DNA from: Serinus canaria
Lineage: Eukaryota; Chordata; Aves; Passeriformes; Fringillidae
NCBI RefSeq assembly: GCF_022539315.1
Contig: NC_066336.1
Span: 3,166,600 to 3,230,599, forward strand
Length of the DNA stretch: 64,000 bases
Direction: 5' to 3'
Below, one piece after another: positions 36,561-49,404 of the stretch. The first letter of the stretch is position 1, and every line of letters begins with the position of its first letter. The position numbers and the translations under genes were made by a program. Under the pieces are notes generated by a model. The model searched no databases. It saw only the letters and a list, made by a program, of their open reading frames with translations, and was not told the origin of the DNA.

Positions 36561-37140
36561 GGGCTCAGGGGAGGAGCAGGTCTGGAGAGGTTTCTCTTCA
36601 TGGGCTTAATAGGGAGGCAGGAGGAAGCAGAGCACAGCCCCCAGCAGAAGGGAAAAGGGCACCATTAGAGGAGGGAAGGGGGCATGGAGAATCACTGCAG
36701 AAAACACAAAAAGTGCTGCAGAAAGATTTCAGGCACAGCCCATTCCTGTCTCTCAGGCTTTTTACCCTTCAGCACAAGTTGTCTTATTTTCATCACCCTC
36801 CCCTGCTGCCCAGAATCTCTCTCCCTGTTTTCCATGCACGCTGTGTGCTGCCATAATGGCTTTTTTTTCCATTAATGTGTTTATCTTGCTCCCTGTGCTT
36901 TGTTGGATGCACTATTTGCTGCTTCTTTATAGCAAAGTGTCTGCAGCACCTCGGGAGCCAGTTTTGCTGGGGGAAGTTGAGGCTGTGTCACTGAAGGGTC
37001 CTGAACCATGGAAATTTGCACCATTTTCACACTTCCCATAAGGACAGCACAAGGAAATGTTGTTCCCAGCACCCCAGGGCCTACAGCCCACACCACCTCA
37101 CCCTGGGGAGGGTGACCTGCCTGGCAGCACTCACCTGTCC
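36561..37140. other. Intergenic, no feature seen
   Basis: Nothing recognised before the LTR. Confidence 0.5.
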
Positions 37141-37754
37141 TGTGAAAAACACCAATCACTTGTTTTATAAAATTTTAAAGGTTTAATAGTAATAAAATAG
37201 TTATAAAAATAGTAATACAATTAGAGTAATAATAATTTAGACAATTTGAATTAAGACAATATGTGACAATAAAAACAAAGAGTTAAGGATGTCCAGGTAC
37301 CTTTTTCTGGGCATCATAAGCCCTAAAAAAAAGACCCCCGTTAACAAAGAATTAACCCTTAAAAACAACAGCCTGTTGCATATTCTACACTTCATACATG
37401 ATGCATAAATTCCATTCAAACACAGGATTCTGTCTGGTCATCGTCAACTTCTTCCTCCTAATCCTAACAGCACCTTCAGGTGGGAAGAAGTTCCTTTCTT
37501 CTGATAATGGGGCAATAAATTCTCTTTCTCTGAAAGATTCAGGTGTCCTGTGGCTGCTATCTCACTGCAAGTCCTTTCTTTAGAAAAAGTATCCTACATA
37601 GCATAGTTTCTATTTTAACAATTATTTTATAACCTAAAACTATATTTAACACACTACTGAAGAGAATTAATATAGCATCACTTTCTAGCACAACACATAT
37701 AATATTCATTTTAATAATTGTGAAAAGCCAATCATAAACCAGGCATTTTTCACA
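37141..37754 (-). mobile_element. Solo LTR, ERVL-like, 614 bp
   Basis: Clear boundaries: 5-bp duplication TGTCC (37136-37140 and 37755-37759), left end TGTGAAAAACACC and right end GGCATTTTTCACA, which mirror each other. It is AT-rich. Read on the minus strand it carries ATTAAA-type signals near its end (AGGTTTAATAG at 37180 in + sense). The 5-bp duplication fits the ERVL class (inference). No internal sequence. Confidence 0.9.
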
Positions 37755-40700
37755 TGTCCCCTCTCAGGTCCTGAAACAGCCAAGAAAAAGCCAAATGCTT
37801 TCATTGGAGCAAAGGGGGAAAGTTTCCACTTGGAGATGTTGTGGAAAGGGAATGAGATTTATTCCAAGTATTTCAGGAATACTGCTCTCCCTTTCTGTGG
37901 CCTCGCTAAAACAATTCAGGGAGACATAATTGAAGTGTTTAAGAAGCATCTGTCATTATTAAAACAAAGTTGCTTTGCAATTTTACTATTTCACTGCAGT
38001 TTCATTATCTCATGCAAATGAGCTGCTCTCCCCCTCTGTGGCGGGGCTGGAAGGAGAGGAGCCCCAGTGAGGGAATTTATTACCAGTTCTCACTCTTGAG
38101 ATTATCAATTGCAAATGAAGGAGCATAAATACATCTTCTTTAGCTGCTTATACCACATGAAGGAATGCACTCCAAGCTAATGGCTTTGCCACTCTTGTCT
38201 TCTCAGAGGAGCAGAGCATGGGGACACACAGCTCCTTGGGCTCACAGCAGCAGTAGAGAGGCTGGAGGAGCCAGGGGCTGCTCAGCAGGTTACTACAGCA
38301 CTAATCCCAATCCATCCTGCAGATCATGCAGCTACCAAAGGTGATAGTTAGATACCAAGGGGGATAGTTTGTCTTTTAGCAGAAATTCTGGACCCTGATG
38401 ATCAGCAGCACAACCACCCCTCCAGCCCTGCTCACGCCTCAGGCTGTGTCTGTCCATACACACCTGCCTAATTTCCAGTTCCCCTTGCTGAACCAGGGCA
38501 CAGAACTCTCCTCCCAAACCTCCCTGAAGCTGTTCCTGGGTGGGGAGAGCCCCCCAAGCCATGGAGCAAGGCTGTGGGGAGCTTCTGGAGCAGAGAGGCC
38601 CTGCTCCTCTCCTGGCTGGACATCCAGTGGCAGCACTGGCAGAGTCCAGCAGCTCCTCAGAGGTGGGTTTATCCTTTGCTCTAAGCCATAAAAACCCCTT
38701 CTAACTAACACACCCTTTGCCTCCTTGGTTATCCAGTAAGACTAGCTCAGCAATTCTTTTATTCTCTATCAAAACTTGCTTCCATTTCTATTCCTTCTTC
38801 AGATTCTACATCCAAAAATCTTTCTGCCAAGCACCCATATCTGTGAGACTTTCTTGTCAAACTTTCATCCTTCCCAACATCCTGCCACGTGCACAGGTTT
38901 CCACCAATGCTGCAATTGCATTTTTTTCAGAGCATTTCCATCAGAGAGAAATGTGGCTGATCCTGTGCAATCCAAAGCTGGCAGCCTGCTCTCAGCCATC
39001 CATCAGGAGTGGGTAATTGATGCTATCAAGGGCCAGTTTATTCCCATCCAGCATTCACCACATCCCCCTCCCCTGCCAGAGGGGGAGAAAACCTTATTAT
39101 CTACACAAACCCCTAATTCCAACAAATTTGATTACCCAGGCAAATGGAAGTAACACAAACAAAGCTGTCTGAGGTTCTGAGGGCTGAATCACCACTTTGT
39201 GGGCTCAGTTATTTATTTCCAACAGGATTTACAGCACACAGTGCTCTGGGTTAGGGGCACTTTGGACAGAGCAGCCTTTGGCACCTGCTCACCCAAACAC
39301 AAGCCCTGATTATCCTAAAGCCTGGACTCCAAATTCTCCTCAGAGGACCTGTCCCTTCCAGACTGGCTTCTTGAGGCTTTTCCTCTCACTCTGATCCCCT
39401 CCAGCTCAGCTGCAAAGACAGGGCTGTTCTGCAGGTCTAAAGAACCTACAGAATGATTAAAATGATCATGAATGTTAAATACATTATTTGGAAACCTTTT
39501 GGGTTTATTCTTACTCCTTTGAGGCTTTTTTCTCAGGAGGTGCTGATCACTAAAAAGGCCCTGTAAACAAATGCAATCCTGAATGTTTCCTACCACAGCT
39601 TGATTGAGGTGGGTGCTGCAGAAGTCTCTGAAAATAAAGGTGGAATTTTATTCCCAGAAAAATAAAATAAAATAAAGCTGGAATATTTATTCCCCTGAAA
39701 GCTGAGGTGTGATGAGACAGTCTGGACCAGCTCACCAATGGACACAGGCCAGGTGACTTCTGTGGACAAGGACAAGAACTGAAATTACAATTTTCACACC
39801 CAGGCAAGCAGTCAGGGCACTCCTATGAATTGAGCTCCCGAGCAGGGATGATGGATGAAGTAAACAACAGAGCTGTGTGGAAAGGGCAATGTTCTTGCTT
39901 GGGGAGGAAACACTTTCATTACAAACCCTCCAAAGAAAATGTAAAAACTATCTCAAATTGTTTAGATTTTCTCCAAATGTAGTAGTGAGAGAAGTTCCAC
40001 TTTCCCTGGCAGGGCTGTGGGGACAGCTCAGTCTCTCAGTGCAATCTCCCACCCCAAAAAGACACAGATCCCACAGGTAACCATGGCACAGCATCCTGCC
40101 AGCCAGCCAGGGCTGGGCACGCTGCCTCTGCCCTCTGGCTTCCTCTGCACTCACCAGTTCCACCTCCCCAGGAGCTGTCTGAGCTCCTGCAACCCCAGCC
40201 ATCAATCCCAGCCCTCCCAGCCTTTAAGCAGGATCATCTGGAAATGCCCAGTTTATGTTCCACACTGGGAGATGCACAAAGCCCCTCCTGGGCCAGTGGC
40301 AGTGCTCTAATGAGCCCATCAATAAACCACAGCAGCTGCTCTGAAAGAATTCAGCTGTTCCAAGATGGAAAAGTTCATTAAGTTTATTGCATGAAATGCT
40401 GGACAGGGTTTAGACAGAGGATCACTGCCAGGTTATATAAGCTCCCAAAGATGTGCCAAATGAAGGAAGTGGAGGCAGGACAGGGAGTTTCAAACCATCA
40501 TTACCCCCAGAGGGAAGGGAATATCCATTTACCTCCAGTTGCTACCAAGAGGCAACAAGTTTGATGGGATTTGTGGAGCCAGTGCTGCTGTTCTTTGGCT
40601 GGGCTAGAAGAATGGAGCTTTGAGAGGAGAAGGGCTGGAACAAAGACTTCTTAAAAGGTCACCAGTGTGGGCAAAGAGACCTCAGAGAGCAGCCTCACAG

Positions 40701-41287
40701 GGACCATGGCTCTGAAAATGCTCAGAAAAATTTGGAAGCTGGAGTTAATTTGCCATATGACATGAAAATGCACAAAGTAATGCAGGGCTAGCAAACCAAC
40801 ACACAGTTACTTCATACCACGGGGATATCAATTAATTACTGCCTGCTTTGGGAACTGGGAAGTTTGAAATGTGATGATTTAACAAGCCACACAAATAGCT
40901 TAAATGTTCTCAAGGCGTCAATGAGGGAAAGTTCTACTTCATCTGCTCGTAAACATGAGAAACCATACAGAGGATTAATTAGCAGCAATTAGGAATTAAT
41001 GAGTTCCTCTGCTAATGCTTCAGGAAAGGAATATGTGCATTTAAAGGATCTCAGCCCATAGCTGGGTTGGAGTGGAACAGCCCAAACCACTGTCCCAGGA
41101 ATAATTCCCATGATCTGCATCAATGCCTCAGTCCTTCAGGAGCCCAGTGGAGCAGGAGACACTCAGAGAGATGTTCAATTAAATAAAAAACAAGTGGAAA
41201 ACTCAGTAGGGAAAGTTGGTGCACATTCCAAGCTTGGAGACAGAGCACAGCACGGAGCTGACCCAGCAGTGGGAGCACCCAGACACC
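37755..41287. other. Intergenic, mostly unique
   Basis: 3.5 kb without a gene. A homeodomain-rich block at 40730-41060 is listed separately. A stretch near 38070-38180 (GATTATCAATTGCAAATGAAGG) has a similar conserved-element texture. Confidence 0.5.
40730..41060. promoter_or_regulatory. Candidate regulatory block rich in TAATTA cores
   Basis: Contains ATCAATTAATTACTGCC (about 40828), GGATTAATTAGCAGCAATTAG (40972) and GGAATTAATGAG (40992), plus AGTTAATTTGCCATATG upstream. The density of TAAT/ATTA homeodomain cores is higher than in adjacent sequence. Enhancer role is inference. Confidence 0.33.
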
Positions 41288-41700
41288 CCAAAATGGATCT
41301 GGTCTGGAGCAGGAGCTCAGCAAGCACAGGACAGTGTCTGTGACACCTCCTGTCCCTCCAAAATGGATCTGGGCCGGAGCAGGAGCTTAGCATGAGCTGG
41401 ACACTGTCTGCCACACCTCCTGTCCCTCCAAAATGGATCTGGGCAGGAGCAGGAGCTCAGCAAGCACAGGACAGTGTCTGTGACACCTCCTGACCCCCAA
41501 AATGGATCTGGTCTGGAGCAGGAGCTCAGCAAGCACAGGACAGTGTCTGTGACACCTCCTGTCCCTCCAAAATGGATCTGGGCAGGAGCAGGAGCTCAGC
41601 AAGCACAGGACAGTGTCTGTGACACCTCCTGACCCCCAAAATGGATCTGGTCTGGAGCAGGAGCTCAGCAAGCACAGGACAGTGTCTGTGACACCTCCAG
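41288..41700. repeat. VNTR, 70-bp unit, about 6 copies
   Basis: Unit containing CCAAAATGGATCTGG, GGAGCAGGAGCTCAGCAAGC and ACAGGACAGTGTCTGTGACACC. Copies alternate between GGTCTGG and GGGCAGG variants, suggesting a two-unit higher-order step, and one copy has CATGAGCTGGACA. Minus-strand frames across it are open but have no protein-like features. Confidence 0.92.
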
Positions 41701-42951
41701 CCTCACTGAGGCACAGGTGACAATTCCTAGAGCCCACCTGCTCCCTGAAATCTGGCATCTCAGAGAACAGGGAGCACAGAGGCAAGACAACACTTGGGGT
41801 GAGGAGGAAGAAGAGGAGGAGGAGGGTAAAAAGGAGGAGAGTGAAGAGGAGATTGTTCCAGCCACTGAGGCACTCATCCCTCTGCAGGAGCAGAGAAGCA
41901 GGAGGGGATCCAAGCAGCTGCAGGGAGGTACCCAAGCACAGAACTCAGCTGCCCCAGCAGCTGCTCAGTGATGGCATAAAGGCAGGAAAAAGGGGAAAAA
42001 ACCTTAAATCACCTCAAAGAAGTCTTATTTTTAGGAAAAGCTGAGCACTCACCCTTGGAATTGCCTGCCTGGGCACTCAGACCACCAGGTGTTTCAGCTC
42101 CAGAACAGCCCTTCCTGTGCTGGGGAATCCTGCCCTGGCAGCTCCAGCACCACTGCAGGGAGGAGCTGGGCATTTTCAGCAACTGCTTTTTATAACTAGC
42201 AAAATTCATCCATGGGGTAAAGATTCTCATCAAAAGTAATAAATAAAAATCAAGCCTACATCTTATCAAAAAATCCTTTTCTTTCTGCTCTGGGCCTGTA
42301 AATTCCCACAAAGCTAAGAAAAGAGAGAGCAATTTTTAAATGCTGCTCTGGCAATAAAATCCTGATCTCTCACAAATGGAATTCGGAACACACAACATGG
42401 GACTATACATTATCCTGCCCAAAAACTCCCTCAGGGGAAATGAGGTTATCAAAATTTGGAGAACCTAATGCAAAAGCTGATCCTTCTCCAGTGCAAATGA
42501 ACACCAGGGCAGGTATTGGAATGGTATTTTCCTCTGCTGAAAGGAGGTTGGTTGGAATTTGAACTTGCTGAAATAGCCCCATCGCCTCTGATTTTTCATT
42601 CCTGCTGCAGGTGCTCCCCAGCACTCAGCACTTATTTATGGAAAGGTTCTTTTCATGCCATGCTGCCCTTCCCATTACAATACAAATTACTGCAGAGTTC
42701 ACAGGCAGGGTTCACAGAAACACTCGAGTTAAATTCGAAAATAATTCATAATACTGCAGGGGATTGGGAAGGATAATCCAAAACCTGGAGACTGGCAAAT
42801 GAAATTTCCTCTCAAGGAGGATGTGGTTTCAGGAGCATGGCAGGGAGGGCAAGTGGCACTGTGGGGATCCATCCCTGGAGGATGAGCTGGCACTGCGTGG
42901 GCAGGATGCTCTCAGGAGCCACAGCCAGTCCAGGCAACCCTGCAAAGTGAC
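41701..42951. other. Intergenic, purine-rich tract, otherwise nothing
   Basis: A GAGGAA/GAAGAG tract lies at about 41798-41852. No exon or transposon recognised. Confidence 0.5.
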
Positions 42952-43379
42952 TGATGCCTTGAGAAGGCTGACCTAGAACAGAGGCTAGACAGAATTAAAT
43001 CAAGCAGGGATTTATTAAAAGGCCTCAATGGATGCACCTTGGGCAGCACAAGAGCCCAGCCAGGGCTGCACCCAAGATGGACCAAAATGGTCCCAAAATG
43101 CATGACCAGTCATGGGGTCTCTCACTTTTATAAGTTCTGTTAATTATCCAATTACAGCTTTAACTTATGAAATCTCATCCTTCTTGTTTTTCTCTCCTCA
43201 GCCCACAGTGTTTGTGCTCTTGGGCCTGAAAATTGGATTATTTGGTCCCCAGCCAGAGAAGGAATTGTTTTGTCTCCCTGCTCTGTGCAGAGCTCACCAT
43301 CCCCTGATATGACGCTCAGAACCACACACTAAAGCAGCACAGAACCTGAAAAATGCGAAAGTTAAAACTTAAGGCATCA
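42952..43379 (-). mobile_element. Solo LTR (family A), 428 bp
   Basis: Bounded by 4-bp duplication TGAC (42948-42951 and 43380-43383). Ends TGATGCCTTGAG and TTAAGGCATCA are the mirrored family A termini. TTTATTAAAAGGCC near 43010 is the antisense polyadenylation region. This intact copy defines the unamplified LTR length and shows that the CCACTGTCCC block near the last GRIK3 exon is not LTR sequence. Confidence 0.92.
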
Positions 43380-43383
43380 TGAC

Positions 43384-46300
43384 AACTTAATAAATTTTAG
43401 AATTAGAATAAAGAATTATGCTTCTTCTGCAGGTTTTTATCTGGTTTCCCACTGGAGGCTGACCTTGGTCTGACCAGAGTCTCTCCAGAGGACCCCCAAG
43501 CCCTGTCACGTTCCATCACTCCTGCCTCCATGCAGGGGCTGACCCTCTTCATTTCCAAGTCTTCAGTGGCTGCCAGGACCACATCAGGACTGTCCCCATC
43601 CAGTTGCAGTTTCAGTTATGATCTGTTTTGCTTCTCCCTGCTCAGGTGTCTGCTGGAAATGCCATGTCCCTCTCGGGGTGCCACAGCAGACTGACACAGT
43701 GCTGGAGTGTTTATTTCCATCAGCTGAGACATGATTTCACCACATTCAGCAGGAGGAAACTCAGAGAAACACAAGGGAACGAGCAGCACCCGAGCTGTAA
43801 TTCGAGAAGGAGATTTCACCTCACTACCCAGCCGGGTGCACCCAGGGTTTCACTGTCAGGGCTGCTGGATTTGTGCTAAATCGCTCAGAACCTCCCTGAG
43901 CTCTGCCTTTTTCAAAGGGAACGACCCAGCCATCAATCAGAGGTGCTTATTCTCAGATAATTGTCATGGAAATCATCAGTTATAACACACTCAAAGGATT
44001 TTTCTTTTTCCACTAAAAAACGCTGAGGAGAAAATTTGAGAATGCTGGAAACACTAGAAAAATGAGAAAGAATGAAAAATACTTTTCAAAGGAAATTATT
44101 CAATCCTTGTGTTCTGTAGCAAAACCAGACCCAAGAATTGTCTGATATGACATTTCTAGACTGAAGCATTATCAGGATGTTTCCCAGGCTCAAAGACTGA
44201 TTTCAGCTTTAAGCCTGTCTGGATTTAAAGAGAAAAAAACTGAGAATCCCCCATAAACAGATTCCCTTAAGCAAAGGGATTCAGTAACTCCTCCACCCCC
44301 AGGAATGACTTATTTTATAGATTGACTTGTCAACAGTTTGTAACTCAAACAAAAACCTGCAGAGTATTTCCCTTCCCTTCCCCAGAAGCTCGTGAAAGAG
44401 CTTTTATAGACATACTAACTATCTGCTTTAAATTATTATGACGTGCAGTAAAGCACCATAAAACCATCAGTCACCAGTGGGAAATGAGTGAAATTAAAGC
44501 TGGTTACGATTTACAGTCCCAGTTCCTGTCCAGCTATTTAGGGTTTTTTGTATCCCAAAATAAACTGGGGAGGAATGCCAAATTTCAGGTGGAAGAGAAG
44601 GAATACCAGAAGCAGTGATTTCTTGAGCAACAGAAACAGCCCAGGGGAGTCCCCATGAGGGACAGGGGTGAAAAATGTATATGAGGGAAGGTTTTAACGA
44701 TCCTGGTTAAAATCCAGTTCAATCCTAAACCTTTCTTGAATTTATTTTAGCCAGGAAACCTACATAGATTTTTTTAGGAGCCCCATGAAAACACTCCTGA
44801 AAATCTGTGCTTCAGAGGAAATTAATAGCAAATTACATTTGTCAGGTTTTTACTTCTTGTTGTTCACAATTAGTGAGGCCTCATGTTAGCCCTGAAATGT
44901 GGAATGATTCTTTCCGAGATCTCAAGAGACATGCGAAACTTTTGGAATATCAATCCAATTCCTGCCTTCCTGAGCCTTTAAATTAATCACACTGATTACA
45001 GCTTTATTTACTCACCAAGGCCTGCTTAGTCCCTCCTTTGTTGCTGTAAAAAGCTTGTTACTCTCTTTGATTGAGCTGCTTTAGTAAACCACAAGCATTC
45101 ACACTAATTATTTTCCTTGATGAGAGTGGAGTTCCTAATTACTAAAGCTCCCCGAAATCTGTCATCTGACAAGGAACATTGCAGTGGCACGTGGGACAGT
45201 TCTGGGGTAGGAGACACAGAGCAGATGGTGGAGAAGGGAATGAGGAGCTAGCCCAGAGCTACATGGAACCAGGAACAAGAACTCCACCAAGCCCTGCGTG
45301 TTCAGAATACACAAATGTGAATGTTAATGCACTTACAGTCTTCAAATGAAAGATTAATTTGATAAAGTGTTTCATGTACATCAAAATTATTTAATCGCTC
45401 GTGTTGCTTTGTTGAAGACATTTGCCTTTTAAATTTAAATTTAGAGTAAAAACTTTTTCAATTAACATTTTTTATTCCAATGAGGTACTTTTCAGCTAAT
45501 TTATCTCGATCCAATTCTAATGTAGCATTTAAAGAAAAATCAGAAACATTTGTTTTAACTAGCAGAAAGTAAAGTGCCATTTGGTCAAAAAGTCTGGGTT
45601 GTCATTTGGGCTGGAAATAAGTGGTTTCAGAGGAACATTCCAAGAGGATACACACACAGTTTTTAAGTTCAACCAGTAAAATAGAAACACTTATTTGCAT
45701 GAAAATAATTGCATTTAAACCATATTTGACAGGAATCTGTTTACTGTTGGACACCCCACAGCACAAGAAGGAGATAGTGGACAGACAGGAGGACATCAGG
45801 AAGAAGACTGGGCATGGAACCCTCATCAGTCTGGAGGCACAAAAAGACTCCCTGGTTGTTTGCAAATCAAAGTGGTGACAACTAAATCCAGGGAGCAGGT
45901 GGAAGGTGCACTGGGGCCTGAAATGACAGTGGCAGAGGCAGGGCATGAGTTAGGAGCTCTGGAGCTCCTGGATTTCTATCCAGGTACAGAATCAGCCCAG
46001 TCTCGTTTAACTCAGGAGAACAGGCAAGTTCCCAGTTTGCAGCGACTCCGAGGTACTGTCAGAAGCTGTAAATATGTTGTACTTGCTTGTTCACATTATT
46101 GGTGTGTTTATTCTTCTCCCTGGCAGTTACACGTGTTTTGGGTCAGTCAGAGGGCTGTAAGTGCTTGGTGAATGGGATAAAACAGCCTCTGTGCTAGTCA
46201 CACGCATAAAATACCAATATCTCATTTTTAGCTGAGCACATTAGCCAGGTCTCTTGCAGAATAGATCTGCTAACCAGATTAGATGCCATTTGAAATCTCT

Positions 46301-46775
46301 GGAGAGCACTCCTAAATACATTACGGGATTTGCATAACAACAGCCAGTTTAAGTAGCACACAGAAGGAACAGATGATGATCCACAAAACAAATCTGCATG
46401 TCTGAAAACTCCCTGCTCGCTGGCATTCATCCTGCACAGCATCACCCTAGGTGTGTGCTCATCCTGCACGAAGCCATCCCACATGCCAGCAAGCCAACAG
46501 CATCCTCTGACTTCATCTCAGTGGTGCAACAATAATCTTAAATAATGTCTCTTCCGGATTAATCAGCAGGGCTGGGAACTCACACCTCCTCTGCACAAGC
46601 CAGGCTGACACCATGAGCCTGTGCAGGGTTTGGTGGTGGACAGGGAGGTGGGATCCATCAGCATGACACTGCCCTGTGTTGATGGAGAGGCCAGGGGTGC
46701 AGGCAGCAGAACAGCACGGCTGGTGGGTGACTCTGAAGGGCTTTTGGAGGATCCTAGGACAGTTGAGATGATCAG
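43384..46775. other. Intergenic, AT-rich, mostly unique
   Basis: 3.4 kb without gene or clear transposon. Several AT-rich stretches (44960-45170, 45300-45560, 46200-46350) look like conserved non-coding sequence by texture; one is listed below. Confidence 0.5.
44960..45170. promoter_or_regulatory. Candidate conserved non-coding element
   Basis: Includes AAATTAATCACACTGATTACAG, CCTCCTTTGTTGCTG (SOX-like core), GTAAACCACAAGC and ACTAATTATTTTCC. Ordered clusters of such cores without repeats suggest an enhancer, untested. Confidence 0.28.
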
Positions 46776-47221
46776 TGTTAAAATAGGTTAGAAACTGTTG
46801 TTAAAAAGTTAATAGATTGTTAAGCATGTACTGTTAGTTTGGTTGTTAAATTGTAAAAGGGGTTAAAAGGGGAGTTATAAGAAATAAGGTACTCAATGTA
46901 CCATAACACACCTCAGTAAGTGCACCACGAGCCAGCCCAGACAGAACTGTCATGGCCAATCAAGCACCTTAAAACCTCATGCAAATTAAGGATCCAAACA
47001 GAAACCAATCCAAAGAGAAAAAAACAGGATAAAAAGGGGCATCTGACCCAGGGAAGCTGTGCTGCCCCCCTGGATCATCGGGGCCATCGCTGTTCCATCC
47101 TCGACAGGAACGCTCCTGCCCGGCCCAGGCCCTGCTTTGGGCCTTTCTTTTATTGTAATAAATGCTGAAATCACTTTAGTACCAGGAGCCTGGTCTCATT
47201 TTTATCAATCAGGGTGTAACA
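46776..47221 (+). mobile_element. Solo LTR with intact promoter layout
   Basis: 446 bp with mirrored ends TGTTAAAATAGG and GGGTGTAACA. In order it has a CCAAT box (ACCAATCC near 47004), a TATA-like GATAAAAAG (about 47029), a GC-rich stretch and AATAAA at 47157-47162, then a TTTTTATC end. The flanks GATCAG and GACTGG are only loosely similar, so the target duplication is unclear. Only copy of its family here. Confidence 0.8.
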
Positions 47222-48794
47222 GACTGGATACTCAGGAGGAACACATCATGCCCTGTGCAAGAGATGCAGAGATGTGTCAGGTCCGTTCTGCATCTTCTCT
47301 CAGTGTTGAATGTTTTTAAGGCACTTATGGAAGGTTCATTTTGTTGGTTCAGAGAACGCTGTGATCCCCTGGCAGTCACTTAAATAAACTTTATGTTGGT
47401 TCTGGAGGCACACCCTGAGCATTGTGCCATGGAAAAGGGCCATGGTGCAGAAGGTCCCCAGCCAGCAGCAGGTCCCAGCACAGAGCAGAGGGTGAGCAGC
47501 AGAGGTGGCGCAGGTACAGCTGGAAAATGCATGGGGAAACAAGGTTCAGGCATGAGACAGTGCCAAGGGGGCCCAGAGCAGCAGCACCAGTGTGCCAGGC
47601 TGAGAATGAGCAGAATTTGAACAGAGCTGAGGAAAGTGGCCCAGATTTTATGTGACTGTCACTCAGTTCCATAAACACTACAATTATCTCCTCATCCTAA
47701 GGTGCTGCCTTCTTTTCAAAGATAATCCCACTAGAAAAGACAGTTTCACTATGACAAATGACCGTTTGCATGCAATTACACATCTGCCCCTTTCCAGATG
47801 TGGCTGGAAAATTATACACTCAGCTCAGGGACACAGCTGGGTGCCATCTCCAGCCCCACGTCCTCCAGAGCTGAGAAGAGTGAGGCTTTGATAGCTCAGC
47901 ACATCCCACAAAGAGACTCAGGTCGTGCCTACAGCCAGGAGCATTTAAATGAGACGACTCCTGTTTCAGCACACGGCTGCCTAAGTGGAGAGTTGCTATT
48001 TTGGGTAGACCCAGAGGAGTCCCTGGTGTATTGAGAGCTTTAAGAGGACTGTGGTGACAGGCACTTCTAACGAAGCCTCAGCTTCAGAGCTCTTTACACA
48101 GATGTTTCACCAGCACAGAGAGATGCAGGCTCCACATCAGGACCTTCTGATGGATCCAGGCCCAATTATCTGCCAAATGTTCTTCAGCTTTCCTCTGACC
48201 AGCGCTAATGGACCCACTTACAGCTCTACATAAAAACTGGTCAGCGTTAAATTGGAAAAAATCCTTCTCACTGCATTCATGGCTGGGGGCAGGGCTGGGC
48301 TGGAATAGCAGAGGGACAAAAGCAGCAGCAGGACTCGGACTGGCAGAGCATAAAGGAATGAAATGTGAGAACACTGCAAAAGCCACACTTGAAGTGACTA
48401 TCAAATCGTGTTTACCAGGAACACTGTGCAAGGGCTCCGGAACGCCCTTCCCCAACAAGCACCCACGCAGCGCTGCAGGCGAACAAAGCAGAGACACAAA
48501 ACAGATGGAGAAATCAGCAATGAAAGGGAACGCTTCCATCTCCCCTCCCAGCCTGAGTGAGCACGTACAGGGACACGGTGCTTTGTGCCAAAGAGCCCAA
48601 ACCGAAGCTAAGGCCTGCTAGTGCTCTCTGTGGTTATTCTAACAGTGCCTGGGGCTAGAACAGCGAGCAGAGGTGTGGGATGACGTGGGGTGCATCCACA
48701 GCCCTCTGCAGGAGGGTTCCTGCTGGCAGCTCGGATCTCACTGCTCGCAGGTATCTGCACTCAGGTCCAGGTCTGGCGTGGAAAACACCACATT
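47222..48794. other. Intergenic, no feature seen
   Basis: 1.6 kb with no recognised element or exon. Confidence 0.5.
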
Positions 48795-49312
48795 CACCCA
48801 CACATCCGGGTTGAGAGGAATGGTGGGTTTGTCTTTCCAAACCTAGCTGTGGGTCTGCTGGGAGATAAAACCAGCACTGGGAGAGAAAAGAAACCATGGG
48901 AAGGATTCCACTCATTGATGAATGGAAAAAGAGATTTGATTTTACAAATAAACTTTAGGTTTGATGATAAATGAAATTAGACATTGAAAGATGAAAGAAT
49001 CAATGGGGAAGAAAAATCCCTAAATTCTGTAAGAATTCAAAATGAAAAGGGAGGGTTGTACATTAGAGGGGAATCTCTGGGATCAGGAGTATCAGGGAGT
49101 CTGAACCTCTTAAGTCTCTCAGAAATGGGAAAGAGAGAAGGGAAATGCAGCTGGGAAATTGGGATAAAAAGGAGGCTGTGTCCTCCAAAGACTGGGGAGA
49201 CCCCAGGGGATGCCCCATGGCCTCTGCCTTGATTGGAATAAAGTTCCAGGACTCCTCTGTCTCCTTTTGGGACACAAACCTCTGGGGTTTGTAGGTGAAT
49301 TTTCCTGACATG
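48795..49312 (+). mobile_element. LTR-like interspersed repeat (family D), copy 2
   Basis: Inverse copy of 34894-35400, with AATAAAGTTCCAGG at about 49239 as a probable polyadenylation signal and an end at TTTTCCTGACA. Its left edge is not sharply defined. The two copies lie in opposite orientation 14 kb apart. Confidence 0.65.
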
Positions 49313-49404
49313 GTCCAGAGTGCAGGCCCCTGGCTGAGGCTTTGTTGTCCTTTTTCTGAATTTTTGCTTGGGATCTTCTTTATTTGTTGAATTTGCTGAG
49401 TCCC

